Shown: piece by piece, positions 40,401 through 48,254 of the stretch | Layout of the letters: every line of letters starts with the position of its first letter | Numbering within the stretch: the first letter of the stretch is position 1 | DNA from: Acaryochloris sp. CCMEE 5410 | GTDB taxonomy: Bacteria > Cyanobacteriota > Cyanobacteriia > Thermosynechococcales > Thermosynechococcaceae | Assembly: GCF_000238775.2 (NCBI RefSeq) | Contig: NZ_AFEJ02000001.1 | Location: 2,108,001 to 2,172,000, forward strand | Length of the DNA: 64,000 nt | Direction: 5' to 3' | Position numbers and translations under genes: made by a program | The notes under the pieces: generated by a model | The model's database searches: none | Told to the model about the DNA's origin: nothing | The model's input: only the letters and a program-made list of their open reading frames with translations

Positions 40401-40606
40401 GGAGAATGGCTATGCCAATATTGTGGATCTAGGAAGGCTGTACTGCTGGGGTCTACTTGTTTTTCCTCATTCTTCCTAGACAGAATCGTTAAACCTAGAG
40501 GCTGATGGTAATGTTCCTTACGACTGACCGACAAGATCGCTTTGGGAAAGGATGGCCAGGTTTGAGATGCTGTTGAAGGTCCGCTCACTGTGATGTTCCC
40601 TTGCAC
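37487..40606 (-). CDS. Very large carotenoid-oxygenase-like membrane protein
   Basis: 1039 residues, no close family recognised as a whole, but CCO/RPE65-like blocks occur in order: SGDGMIYRLDFH (117-128), LLVTWDAGRPYEVDPCSLG (226-244), SSAHPVYDD with H289, SVHQMSLTKDYIVISDSSFK with H413, TAHFLASYDN with H547, PQFVPREDG followed by HGYIVCVVV, SELWIFDAAHLSQGPLYRL and PTLHTAW with H810. These match the positions of the four iron-binding histidines of carotenoid cleavage oxygenases. A membrane helix (344-369) is inserted between the first two, a charged linker lies at about 460-495, and about 225 extra residues follow the last block, ending in a hydrophobic helix near 980. CCOs are normally near 480-550 residues. 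Start is GTG at 40606. Confidence 0.6.
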   Translation of the reverse strand: MQGNITVSGPSTASQTWPSFPKAILSVSRKEHYHQPLGLTILSRKNEEKQVDPSSTAFLDPQYWHSHSPQSEELGPLPSTLKGHVFVIGTAASFDSKKIENTEIYLPTQDGWQHIYSGDGMIYRLDFHNSVHSTATPENPHPEQPCATTQQPGWAHLATRLIKTPDYYADWALESNPKYQKPRSDYQQLTFRDAALTRLSIGLGGRNYLNTAWLPLKPKQNDSERLLVTWDAGRPYEVDPCSLGLVAPVGLNKDWKPIFDMPAVSRPLQKWFGFPILSQVFPMILSSAHPVYDDHEDAVYMVNGTKSMGSMMQVSRLQPYFLKGVLEFINKQEEEDPSVPRMSFFNYVVLGVVNVALWLVGILLAILSFWEVGGTDRLFLYRWQGEQTEIEESNQWEVVTEKGRSIPIYQSVHQMSLTKDYIVISDSSFKFVVADVLPSLFNPQDFTKNLRKIVRFVARSKQKGTEKAEPTPTSTDSPDKNPEEIKQEVKRDWRQDFQDLFSFLNYAQTPYTDVYVIARSDLESGDSSLGVRKVKAKHFRLQPETAHFLASYDNPAGKVVLHVGHIKGLDPAEFVNKIDEAVCHYSATSNSGQPCPEDINEALQQRSGVLANSMAPNQLGTWTLNMETGQSEKVIIEDEDKFQLLAFFALNEKTANQVTDVYWNCGGAWPNHHTLNHLDLYKEQIEPQVLDQQINRLAKEGRPANLLRVSQTPALDGQTSTPPQLKVEDYYAFPPGCYASSPQFVPREDGLPSSTHGYIVCVVVATDYPQTDHAIHPKLSELWIFDAAHLSQGPLYRLNHPELNIGPTLHTAWLSKLESPPSRTDYDVRDDYQGVLDQVEPESLRQRIQDLFDQDVFPKVLHDSADASAKQTFKMRIFDANGVSSAVHRGVEQYAMACGYHNPVVLRVEEDTLVQDVQYQDTDQLSSQQFAEIAQVGVDLFRGHPPRQQYDEPSSLLHQSAKALAALLKIIAAVENGVLLLGQLIIIKSSNPESLPQTYVKVVSEELKQTLAETPELLDSSQAMVNFLYNRAELPDAIA

Positions 40607-40875
40607 TGATAGGTTGACGCTGGCTGAAAGCAGTTCGAGTCAAGAATGAAGCTTTTTACCTCATGGGTGACCCAAGCTTGAGATGTTGTTTATGCTAAAT
40701 TTTGCTGAATTCGGTTGTTGTGAATACCCTATTTTTTTTAACTTGCTGAAAGAAATAGGGGCACAAAGTTGTTCAGGCTGCCAACAACAATTATTCGTTG
40801 TTTGAACCATAAAAATATTCCTGATTTCAATCAGATTACTGACTGAAACCTCCAGATTCTTCGAAGGACCTGAGG

Positions 40876-41742
40876 TTAATCCAGACTAATTTGCGACCCC
40901 CAAGCATCCTGGGGAACGAAGGTGCGATCGCACGCAATAGACGCCACGGGTTCCGTTAAGGTAAACGTCCCCAACTCAATCCACTGCTTTAGTTCCAGCG
41001 CCACCTGACGCGCCAGGGCCATACTGGCTAACGGAGCAGAACGGACTTTGGTGCTCTCCACCTGAATGGTTCCAGATTTAAGCTGGGCATAGCTGACGAG
41101 GCCAAAGGTGGGTCGCACTCGACGAGGAATCGAAAAATCGATAATGGGAGCCACTAAGTCTTCATCCGTAACCGCACAGCAGCGGACGACTTCTTCATCT
41201 ATTACCGGTAAGGGAATCCCGACCCCCAACATCAAGGAGGGGCCATACTGCTTGAAATAACAGCCTCGCACCCATCGCGACTCCATCTGTTTGGCATCTC
41301 CAATCAGTGCCAGAGTCGCCGCTGGCCCAATGGGCGTATCATTCGGCAATCGTTTTTGGAGTGGAAAATGCTGAGTACCTTCCCAGGTGACATAGCCCAC
41401 GCCTCCCCCTAAAAAGATGCGAGTGCCAACGCCAATCAACCGTAGGTTGGGGTCATTGAGGAGGGGAGATAAAGCGCCTGGATTGGAGTAGATGGCATTG
41501 CCTAAACGCGGTTGTAAGGGACCTAAGTAGGTATAAAGCAGATGATCGCCCCCATTCACCCCCACAATAAAGTTTTGGTAGAGATTGCGGGGATTAAACA
41601 GATAAAACTGATTGATGGTCTCCTTGGTAATCATCGTGTCCAGAGTGGCCCGGGGATAGCAATCGGTCATTTGTCCCAGTGCCCGGAGATGAACCGCTCT
41701 ACCGGCGATCAAATCTTCAATCACATGGCCGCCCCCTTGCAT
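40876..41742 (-). CDS. DUF39 homocysteine-biosynthesis protein, C-terminal part after a frameshift
   Basis: 288 residues of the HcyBio/DUF39 family: GGGHVIEDLIAGRAVHLRA, INQFYLFNPRNLYQNFIVG, LYTYLGPLQPRLGNAIYSNP and GTRIFLGGGVGYV. In methanogens and other microbes DUF39 proteins, with a ferredoxin partner, make homocysteine from aspartate semialdehyde. The family is about 390-400 residues long; the missing N-terminal quarter lies in the overlapping frame at 41721-42074. Adding one base in the G run at 41754-41757 (minus strand) would join the two. Either a real inactivating frameshift, a sequencing error, or recoding. Confidence 0.85.
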   Translation of the reverse strand: MQGGGHVIEDLIAGRAVHLRALGQMTDCYPRATLDTMITKETINQFYLFNPRNLYQNFIVGVNGGDHLLYTYLGPLQPRLGNAIYSNPGALSPLLNDPNLRLIGVGTRIFLGGGVGYVTWEGTQHFPLQKRLPNDTPIGPAATLALIGDAKQMESRWVRGCYFKQYGPSLMLGVGIPLPVIDEEVVRCCAVTDEDLVAPIIDFSIPRRVRPTFGLVSYAQLKSGTIQVESTKVRSAPLASMALARQVALELKQWIELGTFTLTEPVASIACDRTFVPQDAWGSQISLD

Positions 41743-42074
41743 CTGGATATCTTCCCCTCCATCAATTCTGAGGGCTGCTTGCGATCCGGGGCTTGGGAAG
41801 CACCTAGGTAAAGGTCAACGGCCCCAAACCCCGAATAGGCCGCCACCCCATCCAGCCAGCATTGGCGAATTTTAATGGGTGGATCCGTATGCCCCAAGTT
41901 GAGAATGGCCCCGGAAGATTCCATCGGTTCAAAGGTGCCCGTGGTAATCACATCGACAGCTTTCGCGGCTTTAGTAATCCCCATATCGGCCACTTTGGCT
42001 TTTAGTTCTTCGACGGTCCAAACCACGGCTTTGCCCGCTTCGATTTTGTCGTTAATCTCGGCAATCGTACGCAT
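41721..42074 (-). CDS. DUF39 homocysteine-biosynthesis protein, N-terminal part before a frameshift
   Basis: 117 codons that begin as the family does: TIAEINDKIEAGKAVVWTVE, TTGTFEPMESSGAILNLGHT and IRQCWLDGVAAYSGFGAVDL. The last 20 residues after LMEG are out-of-frame noise; the frame change lies at the minus-strand G4 run (41754-41757), after which the sequence continues in the other frame as EDIQMQGGGHVIED. Divergent from the ferredoxin-MBL gene, about 100 bases away. Confidence 0.8.
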   Translation of the reverse strand: MRTIAEINDKIEAGKAVVWTVEELKAKVADMGITKAAKAVDVITTGTFEPMESSGAILNLGHTDPPIKIRQCWLDGVAAYSGFGAVDLYLGASQAPDRKQPSELMEGKISRCKGAAM

Positions 42075-42177
42075 AGGGGATAGGAGAAGTCACGGACGGT
42101 TACAGCCTATCACTGCGACTGAAGACTTGAGGCTCACGCTAGGCTGGAGACAAGCGGTGTTTCAAGAGGGTTTAAAA

Positions 42178-43050
42178 ATGGCTCAGATACAGAAAAGGCG
42201 ATCGCAAAACGTTACGGGTGATTTGTACGTTGATAGTACTTGCATTGACTGTGATACCTGCCGATGGATGGCCCCCAACATTTTCCATCGGGATGGCAGT
42301 CAGTCCGCCGTGTTTGCCCAGCCCACGCAAGAGAAAGACCGGCTGCATGCCCTACAAGCGTTACTCGCTTGCCCAACAGCTTCAATTGGCACCGTAGATA
42401 AACCCATCGAAATTCAACAGGTACAGCAGAGCCTACCTATGCTAATTGCTGAGAATGTCTACCACTGCGGCTACCATTCTGAAAAATCCTTTGGCGCGAC
42501 CAGCTATTTTATTCAACGGGACAAGGGCAATGTTCTGGTGGACTCCCCCCGATTCACTCCGCCATTGGTCAAACAGCTAGAAGCAATGGGGGGCATCAAG
42601 TATATGTATCTTACCCATCGGGATGATGTGGCGGACCATGCTCAGTTTCAAGCCCATTTTGGCTGCACCCGAATCTTGCACCAGGATGATATTTCCACCG
42701 AAACCCTAGATGTGGAATTACAGATTGAAGGGACTGCACCCTATCCTTTGGCTTCAGAGCTACTGATTATTCCCGTACCGGGCCATAGCAAAGGCCATAC
42801 CGTTTTGCTGCATAAGCATTTTTTATTTACGGGAGACCATTTAGCGTGGTCAGCAGGGTCGAATCGTTTGGTTGGGTTCCGACGCTATTGTTGGTATTCC
42901 TGGGATGAGCAAATTCAATCCATGCACAAGCTGTTAAATTACGATTTTGACTGGATTCTGCCAGGACATGGACGTCGATATCATGCCAGTTTGGATGATA
43001 TGCCTCAGCAGATTAAAAACTGTATTGCCGTTATGGAGACTGAAGCTTAA
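42178..43050 (+). CDS. 4Fe-4S ferredoxin fused to a metallo-beta-lactamase-fold domain
   Basis: 290 residues. The first 75 form a one-cluster ferredoxin of the CxxCxxC type (TCIDCDTCRWMAPNIF, closing LLACPTASIG). The rest is an MBL fold with THRDDVADH in the metal motif (HxHxDH with Asp for the second His), PVPGHSKGHTVLLH, FTGDH and LPGHGRRYH. Glyoxalase II-like hydrolase or redox role possible; reaction unknown. Start at 42178 has AGAGGG seven bases upstream; a longer in-frame reading from 41875 would overlap the DUF39 gene and is rejected. It faces the DUF39 gene, whose family uses a ferredoxin partner elsewhere. Confidence 0.88.
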   Translation: MAQIQKRRSQNVTGDLYVDSTCIDCDTCRWMAPNIFHRDGSQSAVFAQPTQEKDRLHALQALLACPTASIGTVDKPIEIQQVQQSLPMLIAENVYHCGYHSEKSFGATSYFIQRDKGNVLVDSPRFTPPLVKQLEAMGGIKYMYLTHRDDVADHAQFQAHFGCTRILHQDDISTETLDVELQIEGTAPYPLASELLIIPVPGHSKGHTVLLHKHFLFTGDHLAWSAGSNRLVGFRRYCWYSWDEQIQSMHKLLNYDFDWILPGHGRRYHASLDDMPQQIKNCIAVMETEA

Positions 43051-43070
43051 ACAGCCTGATTCAAATCGTG

Positions 43071-43838
43071 TCAATCCTGATTCTTTCGGTAGGATGAGTT
43101 GCTTAATTCCGCAATCAGCCAGCGAAAAGGCGCACCTGTACCTTGAGGATGCAATGTCACGCTAGCCCCAAAGGAGATTAGCGGAATGGCAGAGGTGAAC
43201 CCGTGAGCGTTAATCTGATGACTGCGTAAATCCTGCACAAACGGTTGAAGCTGCTGCTTGAGCTGTCCCCGACTCAGCTCTGTTTGCAATAAATCAAACT
43301 TGGTCAGAATCACTGCTAACGGATAGTTAGGGCGATTTGCTTGGGATTTGGGAAGGAAGTTCGCTAATTGTTGGAGCACCGATTTCACTTTCTGCTGATA
43401 GGGACGATCATTGACGAACGCGGGGGCATCGATCAGTAAACAGCAGGCATGGGAGCTAAAGAGCAGCAATTGCAAATCGGCATTATTAGGCTGGCAAAAT
43501 TCTCCCGGAATATCCCACCAGTGCAAATGGCAGCGCGTTTTGACGCCACAGAGGGTTCGAGTCTTAACACTGAATTTAAACTCGGTCGCTTTTAGGGTTG
43601 GCGGTGGATACTGACGAGACTGGGTGATAAAGTCCAACAGCTGATTCATCTTCTCGTGAGACTCAGCATCTTGGCAGTCCAGCCATTCTTGGTGCAATCG
43701 AGCTTTTTTTCGATTAAAGTGCAGAGAAGTATAGCTACCTGCCAGAAAAACGGTTTTCCCAGCGCCACGGAAGCCAATACTCAAAATATTATAGGTTTTG
43801 GGAGGTTGCCTCGAAAAAAATTGAGCGACACGCTGCAT
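43071..43838 (-). CDS. Small GTPase-like P-loop protein
   Basis: 255 residues. Walker A GFRGAGKTVFLAGS near the N-terminus, DxxG-type HWWDIPGEFC, and VILTKFDLL as the NKxD-like motif; the fold is GTPase/TRAFAC-like with unusual basic inserts between. Not assigned to a named family; resembles 'double-GTPase'-type domains. Its TTG at 43877 would overlap the NmrA gene; the ATG at 43838 starts 8 bases after that gene's stop and is preferred. No membrane segment. Confidence 0.7.
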   Translation of the reverse strand: MQRVAQFFSRQPPKTYNILSIGFRGAGKTVFLAGSYTSLHFNRKKARLHQEWLDCQDAESHEKMNQLLDFITQSRQYPPPTLKATEFKFSVKTRTLCGVKTRCHLHWWDIPGEFCQPNNADLQLLLFSSHACCLLIDAPAFVNDRPYQQKVKSVLQQLANFLPKSQANRPNYPLAVILTKFDLLQTELSRGQLKQQLQPFVQDLRSHQINAHGFTSAIPLISFGASVTLHPQGTGAPFRWLIAELSNSSYRKNQD

Positions 43839-43846
43839 TGTTGGGG

Positions 43847-44692
43847 CTAGATCAGTTCCGAAAATAGAGTGTTCCAATCAATGGTGCTAGGTCGAGCCCC
43901 CTCACTCATTATTTCAAAAACCTTGCCCTCCGTGTGGGAATTCTGCAGACAGGCGACACAAGCCGCTGCCAAATCAATCCGACTCGTTTCTCCGGATAGC
44001 TTATCCCCCGTGCCAACAACAATCCCTAACTGACTTTCCGTTTTGGCTTTCAACAACGTATTCAAATCGTAGGAGGTATAGGGACCATCGATCAGGCGAC
44101 CGGGACGCACAATCGTGAAAGGCAAACCTGACTCACGGAGCGCCGTTTCACCCACCAGCTTGGCATCCAAAACCCCAAAAGTATTGAGAATACTGAAGGG
44201 CAGCTTATCTTTGCGCTCGATACCACAAGCAGAGACGAGTAAAAAGCGCTTTAGATCCTGAGGCGCAGCATCAACCAAATGTTGCCCCCCTACTGCATCC
44301 ACCTTTTCCGGGCTATTGTCTGCTTGGGCTTGGCAATAGTTGGGTCTGGCATATCGCTTAAACCATTCCCACCGAGTTGACGCTGCTCGAAACTCCCATC
44401 GGGCAGTGGGAAAGGCGGTGCTGCCGGTGCAGGAAATAATATGGGTTACACCGGGCATTGCTGCTGGTAAAGTGTCTGCCTCGCGGGTATCGCCTACCAC
44501 TATCTCAACTTGATCAGCAAACATCTGCCGGGCCTTATCTTCACTGCGGGATAAAACTCGCACCTTGATATTTTGGGCTAGGAGTTCGCCCACCGTCAGT
44601 TGCCCCACCCCGCCTGTGGCACCTACCACCAAGACCAAATCAGACTCAGGATTTAATTCACCAGCATGGGACATAGGTTCGCGCCCAACCAC
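43847..44692 (-). CDS. NmrA/Ycf39-like SDR-family NAD(P)-binding protein
   Basis: 281 residues with VVGATGGVGQLTVGELL as the dinucleotide site, VRVLSRSEDKARQMF and VTHIISCTGSTAFPT, then FLLVSACGIE. Atypical SDR of the NmrA group; cyanobacterial members include photosystem-assembly factors (Ycf39) and chlorophyll-chain relatives. The catalytic Tyr-Lys pair of classical SDRs is not evident, so it may be regulatory. Followed closely by the GTPase gene. Confidence 0.87.
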   Translation of the reverse strand: MVGREPMSHAGELNPESDLVLVVGATGGVGQLTVGELLAQNIKVRVLSRSEDKARQMFADQVEIVVGDTREADTLPAAMPGVTHIISCTGSTAFPTARWEFRAASTRWEWFKRYARPNYCQAQADNSPEKVDAVGGQHLVDAAPQDLKRFLLVSACGIERKDKLPFSILNTFGVLDAKLVGETALRESGLPFTIVRPGRLIDGPYTSYDLNTLLKAKTESQLGIVVGTGDKLSGETSRIDLAAACVACLQNSHTEGKVFEIMSEGARPSTIDWNTLFSELI

Positions 44693-44741
44693 TCAAGACG
44701 TCCCTTTCAGCATACCGTTGAGCCGCTCTCCCAGAGCTGAT

Positions 44742-45839
44742 TTAGGCAGCTAAGTCGGGGAAGACTTGTTGGACTGCCGGGTGAACCAAGCGCTGTTGAT
44801 AAACATTCAATCCCTTTTGCAAGGCAGCATCTTGCTCTAGGGCCTTTAAGCCATGGTTGGCAAGCTGAGCTACAAACGGGAACGTACTGTGGTTTAAAGC
44901 TTGAGTCGCCGTCCACGGTACTGCTCCGGGCATATTGGGAACCCCATAATGGAGAACCCCATCGGCTTCATAAACTGGATCGGTGTGAGAGGTCGTGTGC
45001 AGTGTTTCGATGCAGCCGCCTTGATCGACTGCAACATCCACAATCACCGAACCCGCCACCATGTTCTGTACTAATGTGCGAGACACTAAGATGGGAGCCC
45101 GTTTGCCGGGTACAAGAACAGCACCGACCAATAGATCAGCCGTGGGTAATACCTGCTCTAGATGCCGGGAGCTGCTGTACAGTAACTCTACCCGAGAGCC
45201 AAAGAGGGTCTCTAAATAGGAAAGTCGCTCCACATTAATATCCAAGATGGTGACTTGAGCACCCATACCAACAGCAATACGAGCCGCTTCTGTGCCCACC
45301 ACACCGCCACCGAGAATGACAACTTTGCCAGGTTTGACGCCTGGAATTCCTCCTAGTAAGACCCCTCGTCCACCTTGCTGACGCTCCAGAAACCGCGCTC
45401 CGAACTGGATGGAGAGGCGACCCGCGATCACGCTCATGGGGGTGAGTAAAGGCAAAGAAATGCGATCGGGTAAGGTTACTTCGACCGTTTCATAGGCAAT
45501 CGCACTGACATTGGCTTGCATTAACTGCTCCGTCAAAGTGCGATCTGCCGCTAAGTGCAAATAAGTGAATAGAATTTGCTTCGATTGCAGCAGTCCATAC
45601 TCCGCAGGCAAGGGTTCTTTCACCTTGACGACTAGCTCATGGTTCCATGCTTGATCGGGGGTGGTAACGATCTTGGCCCCAGCTTGCAGATAGTCCTCAT
45701 CTGGAAAACCCGCGCCTATCCCAGCATGGGTCTCGACAAAAACTTGGTGACCTTGCTGGCATAAAGATTGCACGCTAGCAGGGCTAAGACCAACACGAAA
45801 TTCTTGATCCTTGATTTCTTTCGGTAAACCGATTTCCAT
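44742..45839 (-). CDS. ald: Alanine dehydrogenase
   Basis: Interconverts L-alanine and pyruvate with NAD. 365 residues: [20 protein letters not shown], the catalytic His/Lys region [36 protein letters not shown] as the NAD site, [15 protein letters not shown], and [17 protein letters not shown]. The lack of membrane segments separates it from PntA. Monocistronic or with the SDR gene, 49 bases downstream. Confidence 0.95.
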   Translation of the reverse strand: MEIGLPKEIKDQEFRVGLSPASVQSLCQQGHQVFVETHAGIGAGFPDEDYLQAGAKIVTTPDQAWNHELVVKVKEPLPAEYGLLQSKQILFTYLHLAADRTLTEQLMQANVSAIAYETVEVTLPDRISLPLLTPMSVIAGRLSIQFGARFLERQQGGRGVLLGGIPGVKPGKVVILGGGVVGTEAARIAVGMGAQVTILDINVERLSYLETLFGSRVELLYSSSRHLEQVLPTADLLVGAVLVPGKRAPILVSRTLVQNMVAGSVIVDVAVDQGGCIETLHTTSHTDPVYEADGVLHYGVPNMPGAVPWTATQALNHSTFPFVAQLANHGLKALEQDAALQKGLNVYQQRLVHPAVQQVFPDLAA

Positions 45840-45862
45840 ACCCCACCTTGTTAACCGCCTAT

Positions 45863-46267
45863 CTACAAGGTAGACGATGAGACTGGGAAAAAGAGTTGTT
45901 TAAACACCGAGAAGCGCGAACAATCCCAATAATCGATATGGCTACACACTAACCCTGCGTCGTTGAGCTTCAGTTCGCTACGGCCCGTAATGGCCATCTC
46001 CGGTTTCCAGGGGAAGGGAGCTTGCCAATACAAGGTCCAACGGGTATTAATCTCGTTGTCTTGCTGCTCAATCCCATGCACTTCCATTCGGGTATTGATA
46101 AACCACTTCTGGATAAAGCCAATCATTTCCTGATACTTGGCAACCCCACGGAACTGGTTGAGAGGATCTTTGAAGTAAACATCCTCTGCATACAGGTCAA
46201 AAGACTGGTTCTCGGGGAAACGGTCGTAGTCTGCTTGAAGGCGCTCCAGAATGGTCATGGTCGTCAC
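45863..46267 (-). CDS. DUF2358 (NTF2/SnoaL-like) protein
   Basis: 134 residues: LQADYDRFPENQSFDLYAEDVYFKDPLNQFRG, then INTRWTLYWQAPFPWKPEMAITGRSEL and HIDYWDCSRFSVFKQLFF. This is the DUF2358 pattern shared by cyanobacteria and plastids; function unknown. Twenty-three bases upstream of ald on the same strand, possibly co-transcribed. Confidence 0.88.
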   Translation of the reverse strand: MTTMTILERLQADYDRFPENQSFDLYAEDVYFKDPLNQFRGVAKYQEMIGFIQKWFINTRMEVHGIEQQDNEINTRWTLYWQAPFPWKPEMAITGRSELKLNDAGLVCSHIDYWDCSRFSVFKQLFFPVSSSTL

Positions 46268-46291
46268 AAATGCTGCTACTCGAACCGTAAC

Positions 46292-47278
46292 TTATATTCG
46301 GTAAGCTTGGGCAAATCGAGGAATACCCGCTAAATCTGGATGAATTTGAATCTGTTCGTACTGGCCTTGGTTGATGAGGAGGGTTTTAACGGCTACATCT
46401 TGGCCACACATCATCTCTAGGAGTAAGACACCACCGGGTCGGAGGTATTGGGGTGCGATCGCAACAATCTCCCGTATCGCGCCTAATCCATCTTCACCAC
46501 CATCCAACGCCAAATGCGGTTCATGTTCAAACACTTCAGGCTGCAGGGTCGGTAAAATTTTCGTTGGGATATAGGGCGGATTACTAACAATCCCAGAGAA
46601 CTGGACTTCTAGACCCACTAAAGGTTGAAACCACTGCCCCAAATGAAAGCGGATTTGTTGGTCTAGACCATAGGTTTGACTATTGCGTTGGGCAATAGCT
46701 AGAGCTGCTTGACTACAGTCCACAGTATGAATCGTCGCTTGCGGAAAAGCCGTCGCTAGCCCTAAAGAAATGGCCCCACTTCCCGAGCCCAGATCGGCCC
46801 ATAAATTGGCTTGTTCTAGACGAGTAGAATTTTGAGCGGCGTCCACTGCTAAATCAATCAGTAATTCCGTTTCTGGACGAGGAATCAGAACATCCTCTGA
46901 CACCTGTAAATGAAATTGACGCCAATGGGCTGTCCCCGTCAGATGTTGAACCGGCCTATTCTCAGTCAGTCGTTGGTGCCAGAGCTGCTGCAGTTCTTCT
47001 AAGGACACCTGCATCTGAACGATTGGCGGCGCAGATGGCGTTAGCTTCAAATCTAGAGGGGTAAGGTTAGAGATCTCTAACAACAGCCAATCCAATTCCT
47101 GTCTTAAATCAACAAGCGACCGCCCCTGTTCTTGAGACAGATCTGCGATCGCTTGTTGATGCCATTGCCAAAGTCTTGAACTTGAGACTTGGAAACGATT
47201 ACTTGGCTTCCGGTTTTGCTGGGGTTGCACTGGGCTTCTGGGGCTGAGCGCCATTTTTCTTCTGCTGCTGAACAGCAT
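46292..47278 (-). CDS. prmC: Peptide-chain release factor N5-glutamine methyltransferase
   Basis: Methylates the GGQ glutamine of RF1/RF2. SAM site LWADLGSGSGAISLGLATAFP, catalytic SNPPYIPT, and VLIPRPETELLIDLAVDAA; the N-terminal helical region (RLWQWHQQAIADLSQEQGRS) is usual. Length 328 from the ATG at 47278 gives about 30 extra N-terminal residues; the 5' end overlaps tic22 by up to 80 bases, and an ATG at 47254 is an alternative. No closer in-frame start was seen after the tic22 stop. Confidence 0.93.
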   Translation of the reverse strand: MLFSSRRKMALSPRSPVQPQQNRKPSNRFQVSSSRLWQWHQQAIADLSQEQGRSLVDLRQELDWLLLEISNLTPLDLKLTPSAPPIVQMQVSLEELQQLWHQRLTENRPVQHLTGTAHWRQFHLQVSEDVLIPRPETELLIDLAVDAAQNSTRLEQANLWADLGSGSGAISLGLATAFPQATIHTVDCSQAALAIAQRNSQTYGLDQQIRFHLGQWFQPLVGLEVQFSGIVSNPPYIPTKILPTLQPEVFEHEPHLALDGGEDGLGAIREIVAIAPQYLRPGGVLLLEMMCGQDVAVKTLLINQGQYEQIQIHPDLAGIPRFAQAYRI

Positions 47279-48005
47279 ACTCTAAGGCATCTCGGGCCGG
47301 AATCAGCACAATTTGTTTAGCGGTGGCATCTTCAGACTTGAACAAAGAACCCACCAGGCGATCCAAGGACGTCACCTGAATTTTGGTGGTGCCGCTCAGG
47401 GGGTTATTTTGCTTCTTGAGCTGGTCGATCATGCCCTGCAAATCTTGCTTGCGGAAATAGAAGGGGATGATCTTCTCTTTGCCCTGCTCAATCGTCAGCA
47501 ATCCCTTCTCTTTGCCGCCAATGGCGAAGAACATGGGGACGCCCTGGAACTGCTTAACATCCTGACCTTCCTGCTTGAGGATGGCCTTGGCCAGATCGAC
47601 TTGCTCTTTATTGGGGATAAATTGGAACACCAGTTGATCCTGTTTATCCTTATTCTTCTTGGTGATTTCATAAGCATCCCGGAGGGAAATCAGCGTCACT
47701 CGGGCTGACTTACCAATTTCAGGCTTGTTGGTTTTTAAGTTATTGACCAAATTTTGAGCATCCGTTTGGCTCATAAAGAACGTCGCCACCTGGATCTTTT
47801 TGGTCTTATCTTTCGGGTTCGGGACAGCAGCGAGAACGGGGGACCCTTTCTCGTCCGTCACGGCAAAAGTAGGAACCGTTTCGAGGCGCTTAACCGCTTC
47901 CGCTTCAGGAATTGCGATTGCAGCTTCTTGCTGCACTAGAGAGGTACCGACAAAGCCACCTCCAGCCAGGCTAACTATCAGACCCCAGCGAATTAATCCT
48001 TTCAT
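47199..48005 (-). CDS. Tic22-family periplasmic chaperone-like protein
   Basis: 268 residues with an N-terminal signal/anchor (WGLIVSLAGGGFVGTSLVQQ). The Tic22 fold shows VKRLETVPTFAVTDEKGSPVL, ATFFMSQTDAQNLVNNLK and FQGVPMFFAIGG, with the second half repeating the pattern (IPFYFRKQDLQGMIDQLKKQ). The C-terminus is low complexity Gln/Pro/Lys. Cyanobacterial Tic22 assists outer-membrane protein insertion (Omp85). Overlaps prmC, upstream of it. Confidence 0.93.
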   Translation of the reverse strand: MKGLIRWGLIVSLAGGGFVGTSLVQQEAAIAIPEAEAVKRLETVPTFAVTDEKGSPVLAAVPNPKDKTKKIQVATFFMSQTDAQNLVNNLKTNKPEIGKSARVTLISLRDAYEITKKNKDKQDQLVFQFIPNKEQVDLAKAILKQEGQDVKQFQGVPMFFAIGGKEKGLLTIEQGKEKIIPFYFRKQDLQGMIDQLKKQNNPLSGTTKIQVTSLDRLVGSLFKSEDATAKQIVLIPARDALEYAVQQQKKNGAQPQKPSATPAKPEAK

Positions 48006-48196
48006 AGCTCCTCTCTAATTGCTCAGAAATTTTGAATGTGCGTGAGTTCAAGCAAACCCGATATTCGTGACCTCAAACCCGTGCTTACATGCCTTGAGTA
48101 TGCACATAGCAGAGTTAAACCTTAACATCGATCACTCGTCTGTCAAGTCATGTCCCGGGGGAATAAAATATTCAAATCCCACGTTGATATTAAGAC

Positions 48197-48223
48197 GGCT
48201 GGAACCCAGGTATAGTTCCAGCC
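48197..48223 (-). terminator. Possible terminator after the PadR gene
   Basis: Perfect 9-bp stem GGCTGGAAC / GTTCCAGCC with a 9-base loop, 32 bases past the PadR stop; on the minus strand a weak GTCTTAATA follows. Confidence 0.5.
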
Positions 48224-48254
48224 GAAAGCTCATTCAATCAAGGTCTAAGGGGGA

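Noticed and set aside
40725-40761. Hairpin CCCTATTT / AAATAGGG between the DUF39 and carotenoid-oxygenase-like genes
   Set aside because: Loop is long and no U tract follows on the minus strand; not distinguishable from chance in AT-rich DNA.
41875-42177. N-terminal extension of the ferredoxin-MBL reading frame
   Set aside because: It runs antisense over the DUF39 start and has no protein-like features; the ATG at 42178 has its own AGAGGG.
48156-48172. tRNA-like T-arm (ATTCAAATCCC)
   Set aside because: No acceptor, D or anticodon stems fit around it.
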